Below, in pieces: positions 7,815 through 15,236 of a stretch of 28,105 bases of DNA (position 1 is its first letter; every line of letters starts with the position of its first letter). The notes under the pieces are model-generated. The model had not been told where the DNA came from, did not search any database, and worked only from the letters and a program-made list of their open reading frames with translations. The stretch comes from an uncultured Nitrososphaera sp. GTDB lineage: Archaea; Thermoproteota; Nitrososphaeria; Nitrososphaerales; Nitrososphaeraceae. A program made the translations under genes and the position numbers. The stretch lies in contig CAMLKF010000020.1 of the NCBI GenBank assembly GCA_946480575.1, forward strand, positions 1 through 28,105, written 5' to 3'.

Positions 7815-8785
7815 GCCGCAGGTGCGGTGGAGGAGGTATAGTCGGCTTTTCCTTCTGCCATCGCAGCTGCGCTCTCCTGCGTCTCCGGGCGGGGGCCTGA
7901 CTCTATCACTATTTCCTTGTCTGCCACGCTCTTTGTGGGTATGACCACTCGCTTACCCTGATCGTCTTTTAGTATGATGTTGTACGCTCCCGCCTGCTCC
8001 ACTGTGCCTGCATGGCCGTTGAGGGTTATGCGCTGGCCCGGCTTGATGGCCGGCTGGATCTGGGTGCTCCCTCTTATCATCGACGGGATCATCTCCTTCA
8101 GACCGTAAGCCATGCCTACCCCTAGGCCAATTGCCACCGCAGCTGCAATGCCCCACACAAGGGCCGAAATGACCGAGTTCAATATCTGCTGGCCGATGCC
8201 TAGCTGAGAGGTCGCCACGACGAGAACCACGGCGTAAATGACGCCCGCTGCCCCCATCGCGATTGCCCTGCCGCCGATCACGCCTCTGGCAGGAAGCTCC
8301 CTCTGCATCCACTTGCCAACAAAGTCCGCTATTATGCCTCCAATTACCAGTATTATTATGAATGCAGCTACGTTGGGGATCCAGAGCCATACAGAGTTGA
8401 TGGCCTGTGACACCTGCTGGAATTCAAGCGCGTTCACTGCGGCGGATATGAAGAACAGGTAAACGAACCACCTTGCGGCTACTGTCAGTATCCTAGATAG
8501 CCTCCAGCCTGCCTGCGATATTGACTGGCCAATTGTCGTCCGGTTCCAATACTTGTCAACATTCATTTTTTCTACGACTTTTTTTACTACCCAGCCGATT
8601 ATCCTGCCGACCAGAAGACCAATTCCTAGAAGGATGAGGGCAGCTATTATCTTGGGGAGCGCTTGTACAATCTCCTGCCCGAACTGGCTCAGCGAGGTGG
8701 TTATGGGCTCTGTAAAAGTTTGCGCCGTCACTTGCATGGCTACAAACGATAGTATATCTAGCATTATAGAAAATCCACTGCGCAT
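7811..8785 (-). CDS. MscS-like/TM-helix-repeat membrane channel protein
   Basis: A 324-residue membrane protein. Two paralogous TM-helix units are visible (ALPKIIAALILLGIGLLVGR followed by IIGWVVKKVVEK; and IPNVAAFIIILVIGGIIADF followed by VGKWMQREL), with further segments near residues 95-115, 180-200 and 215-235. A C-terminal beta domain (GQRITLNGHAGTVEQAGAYN, then IILKDDQGKRVVIPTKSV) matches the beta barrel seen after the pore helix in small-conductance mechanosensitive channels. The glycine/alanine-rich WGIAAAVAIGLGVGMAYGLK may be the pore-lining helix. The tail is disordered. Likely role: osmotic or ion homeostasis at the plasma membrane. ATG 8785 is used; ATG 8764 (MLDILSFV) is an alternative. 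Confidence 0.85.
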   Translation of the reverse strand: MRSGFSIMLDILSFVAMQVTAQTFTEPITTSLSQFGQEIVQALPKIIAALILLGIGLLVGRIIGWVVKKVVEKMNVDKYWNRTTIGQSISQAGWRLSRILTVAARWFVYLFFISAAVNALEFQQVSQAINSVWLWIPNVAAFIIILVIGGIIADFVGKWMQRELPARGVIGGRAIAMGAAGVIYAVVLVVATSQLGIGQQILNSVISALVWGIAAAVAIGLGVGMAYGLKEMIPSMIRGSTQIQPAIKPGQRITLNGHAGTVEQAGAYNIILKDDQGKRVVIPTKSVADKEIVIESGPRPETQESAAAMAEGKADYTSSTAPAA

Positions 8786-8812
8786 AATAGTAAAAATAGG
8801 ATGACGAAAAAG

Positions 8813-9127
8813 CTACTGGGAGTAGGACACGTTGCCTAGAAATAAAACAAGACACTGAATGGTCAACCCATAAGATAAAACCATAACTGCAATACTAGTG
8901 ACAATTTGCCAGCGTTTCATTTTTGTTGAGCAACAGAGCAGAGCTGTGATGGCCTTTCGACCCACTCGGCCCTTGATCATCACTCTTAGCTCGCCGGCCT
9001 CGCCCCTTTCGATCCAGTTGTTGTGCAACAAAAGGCTTGCCCCGGCAAACCCGCAAATAGTAGCCAGACGGCCAGGAAATGCGCCACTGCTTGGCCGCTC
9101 TACAGCGATAACAAAATTGCCATTCAT
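8813..9127 (-). CDS. Possible small membrane protein, weakly supported
   Basis: The 774-nt gap between the channel gene and topoisomerase IB carries one frame of interest on the reverse strand. From ATG 9127 it gives 104 residues (MNGNFVIAVERPSSGAF...). The last 35 residues from an internal ATG at 8920 form a clean single-pass helix (MKRWQIVTSIAVMVLSYGLT). Either the whole frame or only the 35-residue tail may be real. A weak TATA-like run is present near 9160-9168. No family is recognised. Confidence 0.3.
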   Translation of the reverse strand: MNGNFVIAVERPSSGAFPGRLATICGFAGASLLLHNNWIERGEAGELRVMIKGRVGRKAITALLCCSTKMKRWQIVTSIAVMVLSYGLTIQCLVLFLGNVSYSQ

Positions 9128-9217
9128 GTGATGCAATCCGTCACGATCTGAGGAATACTCTATAATTGTTATATCCAAAGTGCAGCAGAGAACCCCACGG
9201 GGCCGGCGACATCAGAA

Positions 9218-9385
9218 ATGCCATATGAAAGGCTAAAGACATTCTACGTCTGCAAGAAATGCAACACCATCTCGATATTCAGAAGAGACATGGAGGATCA
9301 CTAGAGGATGACAGGGCATGCCGGAACTCTCCAAATCCCGCTAGATGGTAGGTTCTTTCTGCCCGGAAGGCGTGTGTGTATATAG
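9218..9385 (+). pseudogene. C2H2 zinc-finger microprotein interrupted by an in-frame TAG
   Basis: From ATG 9218 the frame reads MPYERLKTFYVCKKCNTISI, then FRRDMEDH, TAG (9302-9304), then RMTGH and about 20 residues ending in IPLDGRFFLPGRR before a second TAG at 9383. If the first TAG is read as a sense codon the result is a textbook C2H2 finger: C-x2-C-x12-H-x5-H, with a TGH-type end. An AAG to TAG change would explain it. The stop falls between the two zinc-binding histidines, so the truncated 28-residue form would lack one ligand. No amber-decoding machinery is visible in this window. Confidence 0.6.
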
Positions 9386-9519
9386 ACAAGTAATGCAAAA
9401 AACGCCATTTCGATGCCCTCAAGAATTCACGCTACCATGTTTATTTTCACAACCATAATATAATGAGAATATTATGACTTTTTTAAGAGATTCCATGCAA
9501 AGCCGTTTGACCGGTAAGG

Positions 9520-9527
9520 TTTAAGAA
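9520..9527 (+). promoter_or_regulatory. TATA-like box for topoisomerase IB
   Basis: TTTAAGAA lies 32 nt before the TTG start at 9560, in an otherwise AT-rich region. This would give a short or absent 5' leader. Confidence 0.35.
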
Positions 9528-9559
9528 TAGTTCCGTACGGTTTTGTAATAATAATAGAA

Positions 9560-11266
9560 TTGGAAGAAGCAGCCGTTACTGCAGCAGCTACTACGCCAGC
9601 TGCGCGCGTGAGGTGGCAGACGCTAGAGCATAAGGGCGTTGCGTTTCCGCCAGAGTACCAGCCAAGGGGCATCGTCGTTACCATCAGGGGAGAAAAGCTG
9701 GCGCTCAACAGGGATCAAGAAGAGCTCATCTACGCATGGGCAAAGAAAAAAGACACTCACTACGCCCAAGACCCTGTGTTCCAGCAGAACTTTATGAGCG
9801 ACCTCAAAAAGCTCCTGCCGGAAAAATACAAGAGCATCACGATAAAAGACATTAACTTTTCTACTGCTTACAAACTTGCCGATGAGGAAAAGCAGATCAA
9901 GGAGCAGGAAAAAGAGAGGTTCAAGAACCTGCCAAAGGAGGAAAAGAAAAAGCTCTCACAGGCCAAAAAGGCCGAGCGGGAGGGCCTCAAGGCAACGTAC
10001 GGCAAGGCGGTGGTTGACGAAATCGAAGTCGACATCGCCAACTGGCTCGTCGAGCCGCCCGGGCTCTTCATGGGCCGCGGCCAGCACCCTATGCGCGGCA
10101 GGTGGAAGCCCCGGATAAAGCCGCAGGATGTGACGCTCAATCTTGGCGAAAACGCGCCGGTGCCGGAAGGCAACTGGAAAGAGATCGTGCATGATCACTC
10201 TTCTACGTGGCTGGCAACTTGGGTCGAAACCCTGACAGACAAGCGTAAGTACGTGTGGCTCCACGACTCTGCGGCTCTTAGGCAGGACAACGACAGGGTC
10301 AAGTACGACAAGGCAAAAAAGCTTGCCGAGCGGCTGGCCAAGGTTCAGAGGGAAGTCATCAAAAAGATGCGCGGCTCTCCGACTGACGACAAGGTGGCGA
10401 CTGCCTCATACCTCATATTCAAGCTTGCCATGAGGGTAGGCGACGAAAAGGATCCCGACGAAGCAGACACCGTGGGCGCAAGCACGCTCCGCGTTGAGCA
10501 CATAAAGTTCCCGCAGGCAAATGGCAGGCAAATGATAGAATTCAATTTTTTGGGCAAGGACAGCGTGCCTTGGCAAAAGACGCTTGAAGTCAATTCAGAC
10601 GACACAAAGGCACTATATGATAACCTGAAAAGGTTCATGCAGGGCAAAAAGCCTACCGACCCAATATTTGACGGCATCAACTCGCGCAGGGTGAACGCTT
10701 TCCTGCAGACGATAATGCCGGGGCTCACCGCCAAGGTGTTCAGGACCTGCATCGCGACCAAGGTGGTGCAGGAGGTGCTTGCAAGCTCGAGCAGGGCGGA
10801 CAAGAACTCTACAGAGGCGCAAAAGGTCTACACCGCCAAGATAGCCAACCTGAAAGCGGCGATAACGTGCAACCACAAAAAAGGAGTCGACCCCAAGAAC
10901 CCTGCCGCAAAGAAGGCCATTGAAAAATTTGAAGAGGCTGTAGCCAAAAAGGAGGAAGCTATCCAACAACTCAAGGCAGACATTGCGGCAAAAAAGTGGA
11001 AGACCAAGCTACAGGAGCAGCGATTGAAGGAGCGCCTTGAAAAGCTCGAAGTACAGCTAAAGCTCCAGCAGGAGACGCGTGATTACAACCTTGGCACCTC
11101 GCTCCGTAACTACATCGACCCGCGCGTCATGAAGGCGTGGCTCAACTGTGTCGACCTTGACTGGACAAAGGTGTATACGGCAACCCTCCAGCGCAAGTTC
11201 AAATGGGTCGAGGGCTATAAGGATCGGAACTTCAGGACATTCTATCCGGAAACCAAGAACTTTTAG
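9560..11266 (+). CDS. DNA topoisomerase IB (eukaryote-type)
   Basis: Relaxes positive and negative supercoils through a 3'-phosphotyrosine intermediate. The 568 residues lack the long eukaryotic N-terminal tail and begin in the core (WQTLEHKGVAFPPEYQP). Catalytic residues align with human Top1: R292 (LAMRVGDEK; human R488), K333 (FLGKDS; K532), R395 (FRTCIATK; R590), H439 (CNHKK; H632) and the nucleophile Y518 (TSLRNYIDPR; Y723). A charged coiled-coil linker (about 450-505) separates the core from the Tyr domain. Among archaea this enzyme is characteristic of Thaumarchaeota. TTG start, with a TATA-like box at 9520. Complete and apparently functional. Confidence 0.97.
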   Translation: MEEAAVTAAATTPAARVRWQTLEHKGVAFPPEYQPRGIVVTIRGEKLALNRDQEELIYAWAKKKDTHYAQDPVFQQNFMSDLKKLLPEKYKSITIKDINFSTAYKLADEEKQIKEQEKERFKNLPKEEKKKLSQAKKAEREGLKATYGKAVVDEIEVDIANWLVEPPGLFMGRGQHPMRGRWKPRIKPQDVTLNLGENAPVPEGNWKEIVHDHSSTWLATWVETLTDKRKYVWLHDSAALRQDNDRVKYDKAKKLAERLAKVQREVIKKMRGSPTDDKVATASYLIFKLAMRVGDEKDPDEADTVGASTLRVEHIKFPQANGRQMIEFNFLGKDSVPWQKTLEVNSDDTKALYDNLKRFMQGKKPTDPIFDGINSRRVNAFLQTIMPGLTAKVFRTCIATKVVQEVLASSSRADKNSTEAQKVYTAKIANLKAAITCNHKKGVDPKNPAAKKAIEKFEEAVAKKEEAIQQLKADIAAKKWKTKLQEQRLKERLEKLEVQLKLQQETRDYNLGTSLRNYIDPRVMKAWLNCVDLDWTKVYTATLQRKFKWVEGYKDRNFRTFYPETKNF

Positions 11267-11312
11267 AGGCGTCACTGTCAGAAGACTTATATCATTTCTG
11301 CCTAGTCTTTTA

Positions 11313-12926
11313 ATGTGGCAAGTCATTCTCATGACACCTACATATCTCTGGAAGAGCATCCATAGATTTTGCGTTCCAGGGGTACTGTTTTCTATTGTTA
11401 ATGTTATAATTTTGACCTTTGTCGCTGCTGAGGCTCAACTGCCGGCGACTACTTCCCAGCAGGACGGCGGCTACTCTGCTGAGTCGCTCTTTATCGCGCT
11501 CTTTTCTAACGGCGACGCGCTGGTCGAGTACGACATCAACATCACCGATCCTATGGCAGAGGAGATTAGAGTACCGCTGTTTGCAGAAAGCAGCGTGAGG
11601 AACCTTATCGTGGTCGACTACGAAGACAACGTGGTCGAGTACGCGATCGGGTCGACTCCTAACGAAATTGTGCTCAGGGCGCCCGGAGTGTCAAACGTCA
11701 GGATAAGCTACACCACGCAGGATCTGGTCGACAAGAGCCAAATGAGATGGATCTTTACGCTCAACTCTCCAGATACCGGCTTTTCGGTGAGGCTTCCGCC
11801 GGAAAGCGTGCTTGTAGACTTTGAGCCGCAGCCATCCATCACGCCTTTTGCCGGTCAGTACCTGCTGACCTTTGACGACCCAGGCCCAGCCCGGATCATG
11901 TATGTCATAGGAGTGCTTGGCACAGAGGAGCAGGCAAACATAGTCATCAGGCTTGCCGACACCACCATAAATCAAGTGAGAACCGCACACCCTGACATCG
12001 TGCTTGCCGGCGCAGAAGGTATGCTCCAGCAGGCCATGGCCGCCAGGGACGCTGACAGGTTTGGGGACGCTGAAACGCTGGCGACGCGGGCAAACGACGC
12101 GGCTCTTGCGGCTGGTAGGGACTTTGTGGCGGCACAGCAGGCAATCTCTGGCGCTGGCGCGCAGATCGAGGCGGCTGCGGGGGAAAACCGCGACACCTCT
12201 TCTGCAAGGCAGCTCTTGCAGCAGGCGAACGCAGAATTTGAAAACGGCAACTATGTCGCAGCAAGGAAGGCAGCCGAAGACGCGGTCGACGCAATGGGCG
12301 AAATGCCGCCCGCGCCAGAGCTGCCGGTGTCAGTCATTGTAGCCGCAACAGTGGCGGGGGCTGGAGCTGTCGGGACGCTGGTATTCCTAAGGATGAGACG
12401 CAGTAGCAAGTCCGCGCCCGCGCTTTCGCAGCAAAAAAGAGCGGCAGAGCCAAGAGACCCTCCGGCCAGCAGCAGCAGCAGCAACAATAGCAGCAACAGC
12501 AACATTAGCAGATCCGCATTCAGGCCACCTGTGGCCGAGATCAAGGCCAGAGAGCCGGAAGAAGAGCTAGAAACGGTAGAGGAAGACAGCAACAATAGCA
12601 GCAACAGCAACATCAGCAGCCTGCCAATTCAGCAGGAGCCGGCCACGATACCTGATTCGCAGACTGACACAAGCATGCTTTTAAGGATAGTGGGCAGGAT
12701 GCTCGAAGAGCGGCCCCATTTGCGACCGGAGGACCAAGAGGTGCTCAGGTACCTTGCGGAAAAGGAAGGCGCAGCCTTTGAAAGCGAGCTCAGGAGCAAG
12801 TTCCAGCTCCCTAAGACCACGATATGGCGGCTCGTCAAGAGGCTCGAGCGGGAGGAGCTGGTGGAGATACGCAAGGCAGGCGGCCAGAATCTTATCAAGT
12901 TAAAGTTCGAGGACAGGCAGGCGTAG
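11313..12926 (+). CDS. Membrane-anchored winged-helix protein with extracytoplasmic domain
   Basis: A 537-residue protein from ATG 11313 (an upstream in-frame ATG would overlap topoisomerase coding and is rejected; CTTATATC at 11286 fits this start). Order: signal peptide or anchor (about 18-41, VPGVLFSIVNVIILTFVAAE); an extracytoplasmic beta-rich domain (to about 215); an Ala-rich helical segment (about 230-330, ARKAAEDAVDAMGE); one membrane helix (about 337-358, VSVIVAATVAGAGAVGTLVF); a Ser/Asn-rich linker with a duplicated unit; and a C-terminal winged helix (about 452-537, KTTIWRLVKRLEREELVEIR). This is the layout of archaeal one-component membrane regulators: the outer domain senses, the inner wHTH binds DNA. 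Ligand and targets unknown. Confidence 0.85.
   Translation: MWQVILMTPTYLWKSIHRFCVPGVLFSIVNVIILTFVAAEAQLPATTSQQDGGYSAESLFIALFSNGDALVEYDINITDPMAEEIRVPLFAESSVRNLIVVDYEDNVVEYAIGSTPNEIVLRAPGVSNVRISYTTQDLVDKSQMRWIFTLNSPDTGFSVRLPPESVLVDFEPQPSITPFAGQYLLTFDDPGPARIMYVIGVLGTEEQANIVIRLADTTINQVRTAHPDIVLAGAEGMLQQAMAARDADRFGDAETLATRANDAALAAGRDFVAAQQAISGAGAQIEAAAGENRDTSSARQLLQQANAEFENGNYVAARKAAEDAVDAMGEMPPAPELPVSVIVAATVAGAGAVGTLVFLRMRRSSKSAPALSQQKRAAEPRDPPASSSSSNNSSNSNISRSAFRPPVAEIKAREPEEELETVEEDSNNSSNSNISSLPIQQEPATIPDSQTDTSMLLRIVGRMLEERPHLRPEDQEVLRYLAEKEGAAFESELRSKFQLPKTTIWRLVKRLEREELVEIRKAGGQNLIKLKFEDRQA
12480..12511 (+). repeat. Direct repeat copy 1 (Ser/Asn linker)
   Basis: A 32-nt unit encoding SNNSSNSNIS; it matches 12588-12619 with a single mismatch. 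It lies in the cytoplasmic linker of the membrane-anchored winged-helix protein. Confidence 0.85.
12588..12619 (+). repeat. Direct repeat copy 2 (Ser/Asn linker)
   Basis: Second copy of the 32-nt unit, 108 nt from the first and in the same reading frame, so that recombination between copies would remove 36 codons without breaking the frame. Confidence 0.85.
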
Positions 12927-12941
12927 TTGTGGTAGCCATCC

Positions 12942-12949
12942 TTAAATAA
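12942..12949 (+). promoter_or_regulatory. TATA box, leaderless CBS gene
   Basis: TTAAATAA ends 23 nt before ATG 12973, the spacing expected when transcription starts at the start codon. Confidence 0.6.
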
Positions 12950-12972
12950 AATGGAACCGATTATTCTCTATT

Positions 12973-13602
12973 ATGAGCGACTACGTCCCAGACGACATCA
13001 CTACTCTCCTGTCTGCGCCGATAGAGCATTTCCTGAACACGAACGTGGTAATTCTGGAAGGCGACAAGTATGCGGACGAAGCGTTGAGGCTCATGAAGGA
13101 GAGGGGCGTCAGGAGTATCCTCGTCTCGCACCTCGGCGAGGTAGTGGGTATCGTGAGCAAGACGGACATCCTGTTCAAGGTGATGTCGCAGGGCAGGAAT
13201 CCTGGCAAGGTCAGGCTCCGGGAAATAATGACGAGCCCCGTCATGGCAGTCGGGCCGCAAAACACCGTCCAAGAGACGCTGACTATAATGGAAAGGCACG
13301 TGATAAGGCAGGTTATCGCGAGCTCGCACTCTGCGGTGCTTGGCATGGTCTCCCGCGACGACATCTTCGAAAAGATACACACGGCGACGGTGTCAACTGC
13401 GCACACGGCAATCAAGGGAACCCCAGTCTGCATAATCAATCCGAGAGCCATAGTCTACATGAAGGACAATAGCATAGCCAAGATAGTCTGCCCATACTGC
13501 GAGTCGCCCTTTGACACAAAGGAGGGGCTGTCGAGCCACATCGACAGGCTGCATGCTGGCACCGGCGTGCTTGAAGGCGACGTCAGGCGCATGTTTGAAT
13601 GA
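12973..13602 (+). CDS. CBS-domain pair protein with C-terminal C2H2 zinc finger
   Basis: A 209-residue protein. Two CBS motifs span about 13-72 (NVVILEGDKYADEALRLMKE; GVVGIVSKTDIL-like turn) and 82-137 (REIMTSPVMAVGPQNTVQET; AVLGMVSRDDIFEKI). Paired CBS motifs normally bind adenine nucleotides such as AMP, ATP or SAM. A C2H2 finger follows: C173, C176, H189, H194 in CPYCESPFDTKEGLSSHIDR. The fusion suggests a nucleotide-sensing module joined to a nucleic-acid- or protein-binding finger. It is preceded by a clear TATA box, so it is transcribed separately from the membrane regulator. Target unknown. Confidence 0.9.
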   Translation: MSDYVPDDITTLLSAPIEHFLNTNVVILEGDKYADEALRLMKERGVRSILVSHLGEVVGIVSKTDILFKVMSQGRNPGKVRLREIMTSPVMAVGPQNTVQETLTIMERHVIRQVIASSHSAVLGMVSRDDIFEKIHTATVSTAHTAIKGTPVCIINPRAIVYMKDNSIAKIVCPYCESPFDTKEGLSSHIDRLHAGTGVLEGDVRRMFE

Positions 13603-13674
13603 ATGAACGAACACCTGTCATTATGTATGCGATAATGACCAAATAATAGTATATACCATATCTGCCATCATCGC

Positions 13675-13859
13675 ATGCGGCCCACATTACCGATCTTGCA
13701 CCCGACAATCAGCAGCAGCTGCTGCAACTGCAGTACGGCAAGACTGTCTTTCTGCCCATCCCAAGCGACGTCGTAGAATTGATGGGGTTGAAGGACGGCT
13801 ACAGGCTTGAGCTGGAAGTAATTGACTCCAACCAGCTGCTGGTAGTCCGGCGCAAATAG
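13675..13859 (+). pseudogene. AbrB/SpoVT-type swapped-hairpin protein with a -1 frame break near the start
   Basis: One frame ending at TAG 13857-13859 encodes QYGKTVFLPIPSDVVELMGL, then KDGYRLELEVIDSNQLLVVR and RK, which follows the AbrB/MazE-like hairpin pattern (KtVfiPIP..v.e.mgLk.Gd.l.lev.d...l.v...). The upstream part of this frame (AAHITDLAPDNQQQLLQ) has no ATG, GTG or TTG start. The only ATG, at 13675, is one frame off, and a TATA-like TATATACC at 13650-13657 places transcription start close to it. The simplest reading is a leaderless gene with one base lost just after the start codon. A rare start such as ATT 13686 is the alternative. Confidence 0.55.
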
Positions 13860-13887
13860 TTTTGTCCAATGTCTGCGTATATTGGGC

Positions 13888-14139
13888 ATGCTCAGGTGCC
13901 CAAATTGCTCAGGCGAGATGCGTGAGGCGAGAAAATACGGTGTTCACATCGACTACTGCCCGGTATGCAGAGGCATATGGCTCGACAGGGGAGAGGTGGA
14001 CAAGATAGTGCTGTCTGCGCCGGCAGCGGCAGTCTCTGAAGAGACTGCAGGGGAAAACATCGTTGCTGGTAATGGTGAGCGCGGCTATGAGCTGAACAGG
14101 ATACTGTCTGAGCTTCGAAAAGAAGGGCGCATTAGCTAA
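13888..14139 (+). CDS. zf-TFIIB-type zinc-ribbon protein
   Basis: An 83-residue protein from ATG 13888 (TTG 13882 is the alternative start). The N-terminus is the zf-TFIIB motif: MLRCPNCSGEMREARKYGVH, then IDYCPVCRGIWLDRGEVDKI, with two CxxC pairs and the signature CRGIWLDRGE. The tail is Ala/Glu-rich with a short helix (ELNRILSELRKEG). Members are small zinc proteins of unknown exact role. It starts 28 nt after the broken AbrB-like gene and probably shares its transcript. Confidence 0.85.
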   Translation: MLRCPNCSGEMREARKYGVHIDYCPVCRGIWLDRGEVDKIVLSAPAAAVSEETAGENIVAGNGERGYELNRILSELRKEGRIS

Positions 14140-14240
14140 CCTAACCAGAACCAAAAAGCCAAAACATTTGTGCGATATCTGGCAGAGCTCGCATCATCAA
14201 AAGTCAAAAATAGGATGACAACGAGTTAATTTACAAAAAA

Positions 14241-14465
14241 ATGATGCTTGACCAGGATATGCCAAAGGTTTTGGAGTGCCAGAAATGCGGGGACCGCAGA
14301 TGGCGCGTAGAGATTGAATGGGCAATATCGACTACAGGTAATGAAAAGATGACCGTCATATGGCTGGTATGCGCCAGCTGCAGCGAGCGGACAAGGTTCG
14401 AGGAGATAATCGACGGCATAAAGAACGCCAAAGAAGAGATGTTTGTCGACGCAGGAGCGGCATAG
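14241..14465 (+). CDS. Small zinc-ribbon protein
   Basis: 74 residues with two CxxC knuckles, CQKC (13-16) and CASC (44-47), separated by a beta-rich segment (RRWRVEIEWAISTTGNEKMT). The tail is one amphipathic helix (FEEIIDGIKNAKEEMFVDAG). This is a compact zinc beta-ribbon, as in transcription or translation accessory proteins, but no specific family is recognised. There is a second Met two codons in. tRNA-Met follows on the same strand. Confidence 0.75.
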   Translation: MMLDQDMPKVLECQKCGDRRWRVEIEWAISTTGNEKMTVIWLVCASCSERTRFEEIIDGIKNAKEEMFVDAGAA

Positions 14466-14537
14466 CAGCCGCTTTGTACATATGGCTTATATTATGTAGC
14501 GCGAAATCCCATGTGGCAACCACGCTTGCTAGGCGGT

Positions 14538-14633
14538 GCCGGGGTAGCTCAGCTTGGTTAGAGCGTACGACTCATAATCTTACACACACCATAAGAAATC
14601 GTAAGGTCGCGGGCTCAAATCCCGCCTCCGGCA
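14538..14633 (+). tRNA. tRNA-Met (CAT), elongator type, with intron
   Basis: Acceptor GCCGGGG pairs with CTCCGGC. The D arm is GCTC/GAGC, the anticodon stem TACGA/TCGTA and the T arm GCGGG/CCCGC; the discriminator is A. The loop CTCATAA carries anticodon CAT. A 21-nt intron (about 14578-14598, boundary ambiguous by one base) sits at the canonical 37/38 site and contains its own hairpin (TCTTA/TAAGA), as needed for the bulge-helix-bulge substrate. The 5' sequence fits elongator Met rather than initiator; an Ile2 tRNA with modified C34 is less likely. Splicing would use the archaeal endonuclease and the RtcB ligase encoded at 17.9 kb. Confidence 0.93.
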
Positions 14634-14643
14634 TCTTTCTCAT

Positions 14644-14808
14644 TTAATACGAATGCACTTCGGACTTGTGCTCCCGCAAATACTTTTTCTTCTTGAACCG
14701 CTCATTACATTTCTCGCACTTGAAGGGCTTCTCGAACTCCTCGAGAAAGCGCCGCCTCCGCTCTTCCGGCGAGTCTACGATGTTTGGATTGTCCGGAGAG
14801 TTTATCAT
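14644..14808 (-). CDS. C2H2 zinc-finger microprotein
   Basis: 54 residues from ATG 14808: MINSPDNPNIVDSPEERRRR, then FLEEFEKPFKCEKCNERFKK and a KKYLREHKSEVHSY end. The C2H2 finger is complete (C31, C34, H47, H52) with the canonical F and L core positions. A longer upstream extension of the frame is rejected, because that stretch overlaps another gene read in a different frame and is not protein-like. A TATA-like GTAAATAAGC lies about 30 nt upstream on this strand. The Arg-rich part before the finger suggests nucleic-acid binding. The stop lies 10 nt from tRNA-Met. Confidence 0.75.
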   Translation of the reverse strand: MINSPDNPNIVDSPEERRRRFLEEFEKPFKCEKCNERFKKKKYLREHKSEVHSY

Positions 14809-14935
14809 GACAATGGAACTCGTTCCTTTTCGCTTATTTACTTTAAGTAAGAAAATTCTCGAATTACGATTTCTCCATTCTTTGGAAAGAATTTTTTCAT
14901 GCCGCCTAGACGTCTTCTCCAAGGATGTTCTTTCT

Positions 14936-15126
14936 TCACATCTTCTTGTAGTTGATCTTGCCAAAGTACAGGTCGGAAAAGCTGGTCGGGTCCTTTGGCT
15001 TGTCTTCCCTGTCGTAGATCTCGCGCTTGGTGCCAAGGCCTTCAACCTTCTTGCACCGGTAACAAATCAAGCCCTCACATCATCACCGTATATGGTCTCG
15101 TCACAATAATAGAGACACGTCTTCAT
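14936..15126 (-). pseudogene. Small Cys-rich protein with a -1 frame break
   Basis: ATG 15126 opens MKTCLYYCDETIYGDD and then meets a stop in its own frame. Shifting by -1 at about 15079 gives CEGLICYRCKKVEGLGTKRE, then IYDREDKPKDPTSFSDLYFG and KINYKKM before TGA at 14936. The second part has codon use like neighbouring genes and a CxxC (CYRC). Joined, the product would be about 62 residues with five Cys, a likely zinc protein. One missing base explains the break. A good TATA-like CTTATAAG lies upstream on this strand (about 15152-15160). Function unknown. Confidence 0.6.
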
Positions 15127-15204
15127 TGCAATTGTTAGGCAAACAGAAGAGGTCCCTTCTTATAACCTGATGTATGTAATTATGCGTGACGCATGTCGGG
15201 GCAC

Positions 15205-15212
15205 TTTTATAA
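15205..15212 (+). promoter_or_regulatory. TATA box, leaderless zinc-ribbon gene
   Basis: TTTTATAA ends 24 nt before ATG 15237, the leaderless spacing. Confidence 0.55.
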
Positions 15213-15236
15213 TGGCGTCTGCCGAGTGTATGCTGG

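Noticed and set aside
11148..11312. Upstream extension of the membrane winged-helix gene
   Set aside because: It lies inside topoisomerase IB coding sequence in another frame; a TATA box and signal peptide support ATG 11313.
12951..13472. 173-codon frame overlapping the CBS gene
   Set aside because: It is an out-of-frame shadow of a well-supported CBS/C2H2 protein.
14877..14892. Short palindrome ATTCTTT-GG-AAAGAAT followed by T-run
   Set aside because: The loop would be only two bases and the spacing to any gene end is unconvincing as a terminator.
14809..15045. N-terminal extension of the C2H2 gene at 14644
   Set aside because: Ser/Thr/Arg-rich translation that overlaps the Cys-rich gene read in a better frame.
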